A DNA stretch of 64,000 bases from UBA6898 sp964463135 (lineage in GTDB: Bacteria > Nitrospirota > Thermodesulfovibrionia > Thermodesulfovibrionales > UBA6898). Position numbers and translations under genes: made by a program. The notes under the pieces are model-generated. The model ran no database searches, was not told the DNA's origin, and saw nothing but the letters and a program-made list of their open reading frames with translations. The stretch covers positions 1 to 64,000 of the forward strand of contig CAYXBA010000014.1 of assembly GCA_964463135.1 (NCBI GenBank), in the 5' to 3' direction. Positions 59,303 to 64,000 of this stretch are shown here, piece by piece (positions within the stretch are counted from its first letter, which is position 1; each line of letters begins with the position of its first letter).

Positions 59303-60988
59303 TTACATTGCTACGCGTTTACTCATGTTCGCTCTCACCTCAAGAGCGAAGTTCTCCACCCACTGCCTGTCGAGGCCGTGCGACTCGATCGCTGCTGCCA
59401 CATCCCCCCTTTCTTCGATTGATATAAATTCTCCGGTCATATACGACATGAAATCTTTCATTGCTTCTTCGATGTTCGGATAAGTATTGATGTCGCTGAA
59501 TGGACTCTCGACCTGCCGATCCTCTTTAGTGCGGACAGTCATGAAGGCGACCTTCCTCTCACTCCCCGCCTTGTCCAAGGAGGGGTGGCCAAAGGCCGGG
59601 GTGGTCGACTCAGGATTGGTCGTATATACGCTCTTGAATTCTCCGGGCGCAAAACGCTTCTTCAGTTCCTGCGCCTCTTCGCGGACCTTTACTGCCGGGA
59701 GCTGCTTATCCATCTTCTGTTCGTCAAGTCCTGGCATTGCGAACGGTGCAGCCTCATAGCGCTTGTGCGTCAGGATATCCTCTGCTATGACCCTGCCGTT
59801 GGACAGACCCACATATACACGTATGTCGGCATTGATGAGGCCCTTGATGAAATACTTAACATTGTCCAGGCTAAACGTTCCGTCTGCTTCCAGCTTGCGA
59901 TCGTAGTAGTTGAAGACAGTGTCAAAGGCTGATTCCTCGACATCGATAACGCCGCCGTCCTGGATGACCTTTAACCATGCCTGGGTGCGCGTGACGTTCA
60001 TGTTCGGATGGCGCTTGTTGTTGAGGCGCACCATGTAGTTGACCAGCATCTCCCTGAGCTGCGTGAGGCTGATCTCCTGCTTTTCCCAGTGCGGCTGCAT
60101 CAGGAACTCGCCGACCTCGAATCCGCTCCAGAGGGCTTTCCACTTGACCTCGATCTTTCCCGTGTCATCGGAGCTTTCCGGCTCATGCGGCTTCAGCTCC
60201 ACGCCGAGGCGGTCAAGAAAATCTGTAGTGGCCTTTGCCTTCGTGAGCGGTCCATTGTCCAGATAGATGCGGGAAGGCAGGCCCCTGAAGGGTATGCGCT
60301 CGTCAGCCTTTCTGCTGAAGGCCCATTTAAAGGTCTTAATTGCATCGCCGGAATTTTCACCCTCGGAAATGTGCGGCATGGCAAGCCAGTAACGGGAGTG
60401 ATCGTCAACAATGCCGTAGTAGTAGACACGCAGCTTTTCATACCGGTATTTGTTCTTGTATGACTTGGATGAGCGGATGCGCAGGATCGGCTCCTTGCCT
60501 TCAAAGCGATGAACATACAGATACTCTGATCCCGATACGTCGAACTGTATCTGCTCCATGGGCCGCTTTGCCTCGAACCGCAGGCATCGGCCCTTCTGGT
60601 CCAGCAGCCTCAGCTCACGGAGTGTTCTGCCGATGGTGCCGACGCTGATGTCCTTTGCCCGCTCGGGGATCAGGCCGTTGAGCAGCGCCTTTTCCACTGC
60701 GTATTCGAGCGATGGCTTACGGCCTGCGCGTTTTGGGATCAGCGCATATAGGTGTGCTACGGTCCGGGCGATATCGTGCAGTCCTTCGATCTTCGACACG
60801 CCCTTGGTGCATTTGGTTTTGCGCTGGGGGAGCTGGTAACCGAAGTGCTTGAGCTTCCGATAGAGGGTTGCAACTTCGATGCCGAAGACCCCGGCCCATT
60901 TGTCCACCACAAAGGTCTTTGCACCGTTGACTGCTGCGGCCCACTCTGTGTGGGCCTCGGCCAGCAGTATGTTGTCGATCTGTTTCAC
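59303..60988 (-). CDS. MuA-like DDE transposase
   Basis: 561 residues from a GTG at 60988 (GGGGAT before it). N-terminal HTH (AGVFGIEVATLYRKLKHFGY) then rve-type core with D150 (QIQFDVSGSEY), D244 (IYLDNGPLTKA) and E280 (DTGKIEVKWK), D-to-E 36 apart as in D35E enzymes. C-terminal beta domain and a low-complexity region follow. It lacks the ~70-residue Mu enhancer-binding N-terminus, so it is shorter than Mu MuA (663). At ~461-475 the frame is interrupted by an in-frame palindromic repeat (59562-59598). Confidence 0.92.
   Translation of the reverse strand: MKQIDNILLAEAHTEWAAAVNGAKTFVVDKWAGVFGIEVATLYRKLKHFGYQLPQRKTKCTKGVSKIEGLHDIARTVAHLYALIPKRAGRKPSLEYAVEKALLNGLIPERAKDISVGTIGRTLRELRLLDQKGRCLRFEAKRPMEQIQFDVSGSEYLYVHRFEGKEPILRIRSSKSYKNKYRYEKLRVYYYGIVDDHSRYWLAMPHISEGENSGDAIKTFKWAFSRKADERIPFRGLPSRIYLDNGPLTKAKATTDFLDRLGVELKPHEPESSDDTGKIEVKWKALWSGFEVGEFLMQPHWEKQEISLTQLREMLVNYMVRLNNKRHPNMNVTRTQAWLKVIQDGGVIDVEESAFDTVFNYYDRKLEADGTFSLDNVKYFIKGLINADIRVYVGLSNGRVIAEDILTHKRYEAAPFAMPGLDEQKMDKQLPAVKVREEAQELKKRFAPGEFKSVYTTNPESTTPAFGHPSLDKAGSERKVAFMTVRTKEDRQVESPFSDINTYPNIEEAMKDFMSYMTGEFISIEERGDVAAAIESHGLDRQWVENFALEVRANMSKRVAM
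59562..59598. repeat. Palindromic repeat inside the transposase reading frame
   Basis: CTCCCCGCCTTG TC CAAGGAGGGG (59562-59585) then GGCC AAA GGCC. It is translated within the MuA-like protein as Pro-Ala-Phe-Gly-His-Pro-Ser-Leu-Asp-Lys-Ala-Gly, without a frameshift. Confidence 0.55.
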
Positions 60989-61000
60989 GTTATCCCCAAG

Positions 61001-61750
61001 CTATCCAAGTATCGCTTCGTTGAGCGAATCAACAAGATTGGTGAACTGGGTCTCCAGCGTGTTGATGCGCATCTTGTATTTGCCTTTGATCGGGCCTTCT
61101 GCAACGTCCTTGTGGGCCTCGTCAAACTTCAGCCGCTTGGCCGCTATGACGATCTCGTTGACCTTGCGCTCGATCAGCTTAAAGACCTCGTCGAACTCTT
61201 CCGGCGTTTCCGGGCTGATCACCTGCGCCTTCAGGTCAGTGATCTCCTGCTGCATCGCCTTGATCTCTTTTTTGTGCTCCTTGTCGATGCCGCCGAGCTT
61301 GTTGCTTGCGAGTTTCTCTCCCTTTACCGCTGCATCTGCGCGGGCGATGAGGAGATCTACTGCTGATTGAATGTCCGAGGAGTGTTCTTCGTTGACCGGG
61401 ATCTTCTTGTCATCGATCAGCAGGACGCCTTTCTTCAGCTCCTTGCGCTGGTCGTCACTGAGGGCATTGTCTATCGCCCGGATATCTTTCCAGGCGAACC
61501 CTAAGCCAACCATTGCCCTCGTGGTCTCAGGGCCGCATATACTGAGCGTCTTAAAACGGATTCTTAATGTCTCGTCGCTTATGCCAAGTTCTTCATTACA
61601 GAAATCCGGCCAAGCTTCATATCCATCCTCGATGTATTTCTTTTCTTCCTTGTATTTCAGAAGAAGTGACAAGAACGACACCTCGGACAGCCGAGCCTGC
61701 AGATTCATGCCCTGAAAAAATCCCCCACTAAAACCCTTTTTCCTTTTCAT
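61001..61750 (-). CDS. Early phage protein, helical, unknown
   Basis: 249 residues with GGAGAGAAT before the ATG. N-terminal HTH-like part (LGISDETLRIRFKTLSICGP, then AWKDIRAIDNALSDDQRKEL) and from ~110 a long coiled coil. The first part resembles ParB-like or KorB-like HTH folds. It stands directly before the transposase. Function unknown. Confidence 0.5.
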   Translation of the reverse strand: MKRKKGFSGGFFQGMNLQARLSEVSFLSLLLKYKEEKKYIEDGYEAWPDFCNEELGISDETLRIRFKTLSICGPETTRAMVGLGFAWKDIRAIDNALSDDQRKELKKGVLLIDDKKIPVNEEHSSDIQSAVDLLIARADAAVKGEKLASNKLGGIDKEHKKEIKAMQQEITDLKAQVISPETPEEFDEVFKLIERKVNEIVIAAKRLKFDEAHKDVAEGPIKGKYKMRINTLETQFTNLVDSLNEAILG

Positions 61751-61835
61751 ATTCTCTCCAATCGTTTGGTCTTTAGATTTTGTAAGCCATTGATAAATAA
61801 TGAATCACCCGCGCCAAACGCCAAATTATTTGGCG

Positions 61836-62120
61836 TCATACTCCATATTTCCTCACGTTCTCTCCCATGTTCGCCCTGACCGAATCCGCGATCTTCACGA
61901 TCCGGGGACTCAGCCGCCAGGAGTCTCCTACCTGCTCAGCCCAGTCGCGGATGCGCAGGTTATGCAGCGCCCACGTGGCCTTGCTCTGAGTAATGTCCAG
62001 GGCAGCGCATACCTCCTTCACCGTTGTCGGCCTGAAGACATCCGTGGCCAGAAACTCCACGATCTTCATCAGGTTCTGCTGCGTCTCATTCGTAAAATCC
62101 GTCTTGCCTTCCTTACTCAC
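61836..62120 (-). CDS. Winged-helix early regulator
   Basis: 94 residues from a GTG at 62120 with GGAGG six bases before. HTH PTTVKEVCAALDITQSKATW followed by wing residues, like the IclR/MarR type. Likely a transcription regulator of the early operon. Confidence 0.6.
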   Translation of the reverse strand: MSKEGKTDFTNETQQNLMKIVEFLATDVFRPTTVKEVCAALDITQSKATWALHNLRIRDWAEQVGDSWRLSPRIVKIADSVRANMGENVRKYGV

Positions 62121-62123
62121 TGC

Positions 62124-62381
62124 TCACCTCCGTATGGTTCTAATGCCTGCGAGATGCAGGTCATCGACTATGTGAAATGCTGCTGCCTTGGCTGCTTTAA
62201 GGGGATTGATATCTACGTCATCGATTGCTGACCGGAGAATGTCGATCATGGTGGCTTCTATGCTTGTGACCACGACGCCGAGAGAGTTGCCGATATGATG
62301 ATTGAGAAAGGCCTTTGCCTCTGGGCTCATCGCGCTGAGCTCGGCGATCGCTTTCTCCTGTCCTTTGTAATCAGCGCCCAC
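62124..62381 (-). CDS. Small early phage protein, unknown
   Basis: 85 residues from a GTG at 62381 (GGAGG six bases before). Helical, Ala-rich (DVDINPLKAAKAAAFHIVDD). Overlaps the gene upstream by 11 bases. No family recognised. Confidence 0.5.
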   Translation of the reverse strand: MGADYKGQEKAIAELSAMSPEAKAFLNHHIGNSLGVVVTSIEATMIDILRSAIDDVDINPLKAAKAAAFHIVDDLHLAGIRTIRR

Positions 62382-62616
62382 GAAGGACCTCCATGCAGGT
62401 GTTTCTTAGGTCATCCTGCGTCAGCTCCAGAGCCTCGAGTACGCCGACCCAGAAGTAAGCCTCCGGCAGCTCGACATCTCCGGTTGCAAGGTTCGCGATG
62501 AAGCCGGTGCCCTTATTATCAAGCGCGCGCTGCACGAGTGTCCGCAGCCGAGATGAGGCATACATCCGGGAAAGTGCTGAGCCGACGTTGCCGGGATGGA
62601 TCTTTTTATTTGCCAT
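62371..62616 (-). CDS. Small early phage protein, unknown
   Basis: 81 residues (MANKKIHPGNVGSALSRMYA then LRTLVQRALDNKGTGFIANL). Overlaps both neighbours by 11 bases. No family recognised. Confidence 0.5.
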   Translation of the reverse strand: MANKKIHPGNVGSALSRMYASSRLRTLVQRALDNKGTGFIANLATGDVELPEAYFWVGVLEALELTQDDLRNTCMEVLRGR

Positions 62617-63109
62617 CTGTGTCGATCTCCTTGAGTATGGTTTCGAGGCGGTGCCGCTCGTCGCGGGTCTTCTTCTCTTCCTCGCGCCTGCGCTCGATCT
62701 CCGCCCTTAGCGCCTCTGGTCCCGGCAGAGCGAAGAGCCCGGCATGACGGGAGAGGACTTCAAAGGCCCTGCGCTGTCCGCCCGTGGCGATGACAAGGGC
62801 CGGGAGGTAAAGGCAGGGGAAGTCGTGCGGGTGCGAGGGTGCGGTCCAGTTGCGGAACTTGCTTTCGGTGACCTCAAAGCCGGTGAGGTCTGACATCTTG
62901 GCAGCGACCTGGGCGACGGAAAGATAGAAGCCTTTGTCGTCCTTGGCGTGGCGCAGGTCCTCTTTGATCGCGGCGACGAATTCAGCATCGATATTGAGGC
63001 TGCCGGCAGGGGTGCCGGTGCCATGCCTGGCAAGCTCCGCCGCCTGCTCGATATAGTCCAGGAGACTCATCTGGGTCGCGGGATTCTTGACTGGAAGTTT
63101 GTTAGACAT
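62606..63109 (-). CDS. Early phage protein, possible DNA-binding
   Basis: 167 residues from the ATG at 63109 (GAGGAG 8 bases before; an ATG at 63115 is closer than usual). Helical middle with VAQVAAKMSDLTGFEVTESK, which is HTH-like, and WTAPSHPHDFPCLYLPALVI; ends in a coiled coil (AEIERRREEEKKTRDERHRL). No named family recognised. Confidence 0.5.
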   Translation of the reverse strand: MSNKLPVKNPATQMSLLDYIEQAAELARHGTGTPAGSLNIDAEFVAAIKEDLRHAKDDKGFYLSVAQVAAKMSDLTGFEVTESKFRNWTAPSHPHDFPCLYLPALVIATGGQRRAFEVLSRHAGLFALPGPEALRAEIERRREEEKKTRDERHRLETILKEIDTDGK

Positions 63110-63185
63110 AGTCATTGCTCCTCAGGGCAAAAAAATATATAATCAAGGCAGATTTGACGGAGGTGAACCGCTTGATCAGTCCCAT

Positions 63186-63416
63186 TTATGCTGCCTTTCC
63201 CGAATCAATATCTATGCTCAGTTTCCTCTTCGGAATTCGCCCCTTCTTCACGAGCGGCAACGCTGAGGCTGCACTTGCGGCTACAGCAAGAGCATACGAA
63301 AGGCCGGATGCCTGCACTACCGTCATCGCTGCATCGAGCCCTGGGAGGTTATGCACCGTTACCCACGGTCTGTTATCAGCCGATCTGAATACTGTTACCT
63401 CAAGAGTTTTGATCAT
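63186..63416 (-). CDS. Small early phage protein, unknown
   Basis: 76 residues, starting directly after the Ner-like stop. Beta-alpha (MIKTLEVTVFRSADNRPWVT) with a basic C-terminus (KKGRIPKRKLSIDI). No family recognised. Confidence 0.5.
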   Translation of the reverse strand: MIKTLEVTVFRSADNRPWVTVHNLPGLDAAMTVVQASGLSYALAVAASAASALPLVKKGRIPKRKLSIDIDSGKAA

Positions 63417-63638
63417 TTATGCAGCCCTCCTGTGGTTGTTCTCCGGCCAGAGTTCTTCGATCGTTACGCCGAGTTCGTTAGCGATTGCCCTGCGCGTGAA
63501 ATCGCTCTTTTTCAGACCATATAAAACGAGGCTTGTCCAGGTGCGGGATCTGTGTATGCGGCGGGCCAGCTTGGCGACGTCGAGGTCCTTGTCCCAAAGC
63601 AAATCCTTGATCAGTTTTATTTTGTTTTTTGTCTTCAT
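63417..63638 (-). CDS. Ner-like early regulator
   Basis: 73 residues from the ATG at 63638; a GTG nine bases upstream is possible. HTH LDVAKLARRIHRSRTWTSLV and an Ner/Nlp-type sequence with IANELGVTIEELW. In Mu, Ner represses the repressor promoter and tunes early transcription; its place opposite the repressor fits. Confidence 0.7.
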   Translation of the reverse strand: MKTKNKIKLIKDLLWDKDLDVAKLARRIHRSRTWTSLVLYGLKKSDFTRRAIANELGVTIEELWPENNHRRAA

Positions 63639-63647
63639 TGTTAACAC

Positions 63648-63711
63648 CTGTTATCCAAACTGGTTAAATATTACCGATACGGTAATTTAATGTCAAGCAC
63701 AAAATGACTAT
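63648..63711. promoter_or_regulatory. Divergent switch region between Ner-like and repressor genes
   Basis: A palindrome ATTACCGATACGGTAAT (63670-63686; 7-bp arms, 3-base centre) lies in the middle of this 64-base region, and a related half site GGTAAA overlaps the repressor ATG. These are likely operators of the repressor or of the Ner-like protein. No convincing -35 box is visible. Confidence 0.5.
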
Positions 63712-64000
63712 ATGGTAAATATAGGCGAGCGGGTCAGATTTATAAGGGAAAAACTGGGGCTAAATCAGGCTGCATTAGCAGCGCAAATTGGCCTCGGAAG
63801 CGCTACTGTTGTGAGTCGATACGAATCGAATCAGCGTCAACCCGATATTGCCACTCTGGTAAAGCTTGCCGAACTGGCGAGAATAACGGTTGATGAACTT
63901 CTAACCGGCGAAGAGGTTGTCATCTCCCCTGTGCCTGCCGGCTTCGGTGATGCGACCACTGGAGAGAACCGTCACCATTACGGCGAGTTCGTCTGTGTCC
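63712..64000 (+). CDS. Phage repressor, Cro/CI-type HTH (3' end outside window)
   Basis: 96 codons from the ATG at 63712, open to the window edge. HTH_XRE at ~5-60 (RVRFIREKLGLNQAALAAQI, then VVSRYESNQRQPDIATLVKL). After a short linker a second domain begins, with FGDATTGENRHHYGEFVCV; this could be a S24/LexA-type C-terminal part, but too little is seen. Only gene of the phage on the plus strand, as expected for the lysogeny repressor. Confidence 0.75.
   Translation, partial: MVNIGERVRFIREKLGLNQAALAAQIGLGSATVVSRYESNQRQPDIATLVKLAELARITVDELLTGEEVVISPVPAGFGDATTGENRHHYGEFVCV

Larger units (their letters stand above)
27239..64000 (-). mobile_element. Mu-like transposable prophage, reverse orientation, left end outside the window
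   Basis: Presence is shown by a DDE transposase and MuB-like ATPase (57.8-61 kb) next to a divergent repressor/Ner switch, gp16-like and Mor-like regulators, complete head and tail genes, and a methylase at the right end. At least 36.8 kb lie in the window, near the usual Mu-group size. The left end should follow soon after 64000, since the repressor is still open at the edge. Tail gene content without a sheath gene suggests a siphophage of the B3/D3112 type. All structural genes look intact; no broken frame was found, so it may be inducible. Confidence 0.9.

Noticed and set aside
1..64000. CRISPR array, retron, diversity-generating element, tRNA or rRNA genes
   Set aside because: No regularly spaced repeats, reverse transcriptase, template repeats, or cloverleaf-like sequence was seen by eye.

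Overview
The window looks like a chromosomal piece of an anaerobic or microaerobic Gram-negative bacterium, most likely of the Nitrospirota (Thermodesulfovibrionia-like) or the Geobacter/Desulfuromonadia type. The reasons are inference from gene content: abundant c-type cytochromes, a large CxxCH/CX4CH cytochrome, an HAO-type octaheme protein, a late lipid A acyltransferase (so an outer membrane), and the gene order ilvC-psd-pssA-leuA. No rRNA or tRNA gene was seen to settle the taxonomy. No gene-free stretch is longer than about 300 bases.

Host part, 1-27238. 1-975: an exported cysteine-repeat (metallothionein-like) protein running off the left edge, with its own promoter, and a hypothetical gene. 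938-4611: a copper/periplasm group (exported DUF-like protein, outer-membrane-type protein, CopC, CopD with an extra His-rich C-terminal part). 4684-9295: small membrane proteins including a pair of mini-proteins sharing a GWWI(V/L)H motif, an ECF sigma/anti-sigma pair and an exported DUF4139-type protein. 9392-15073: two cytochromes c on the minus strand, divergent from a tight four-gene set (rubrerythrin-like, flavo-diiron FprA, octaheme HAO-type cytochrome, radical SAM/SPASM) that fits NO/hydroxylamine/peroxide handling. 15299-19564: a 1421-residue exported protein with 25 haem-binding-type motifs, a calcium-binding-type repeat and a C-terminal RCC1 beta-propeller. 19594-27155, all minus strand: lipid A acyltransferase, Lon-type protease, leuA, pssA, psd, ilvC.

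Prophage part, about 27239 to beyond 64000. A transposable Mu-like phage lies in reverse orientation, its right end about 84 bp upstream of ilvC. Read from right to left it has a divergent repressor/Ner switch (63.4-64 kb), early regulators, a DDE transposase (MuA-like), an AAA+ target-selection ATPase (MuB-like), Gam-like, a TrpF-like TIM-barrel protein coupled to a dual-specificity phosphatase, HU, a string of tiny zinc-ribbon and winged-helix proteins, a gp16-like (DUF1018) protein and a Mor-like activator; then the late operon: lytic transglycosylase, permuted NlpC/P60 protein, an outer-membrane-like exported protein, TM/coiled-coil protein, small and large terminase, portal, F-like minor head protein, fused protease-capsid, connectors, tail tube, a programmed -1 frameshift pair of tail chaperones, tape measure, distal tail, hub, and a D12-class adenine methylase at the right end. 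No sheath gene was seen, so a long non-contractile tail (B3/D3112-like) is inferred. Nearly all phage genes are linked by ATGA, TAATG or TGATG overlaps.

Families of short palindromes (core CTCCCCTT..AAGGGGAG, and TAGGGGC-type) occur both in the host part and in the prophage, including inside two phage reading frames.
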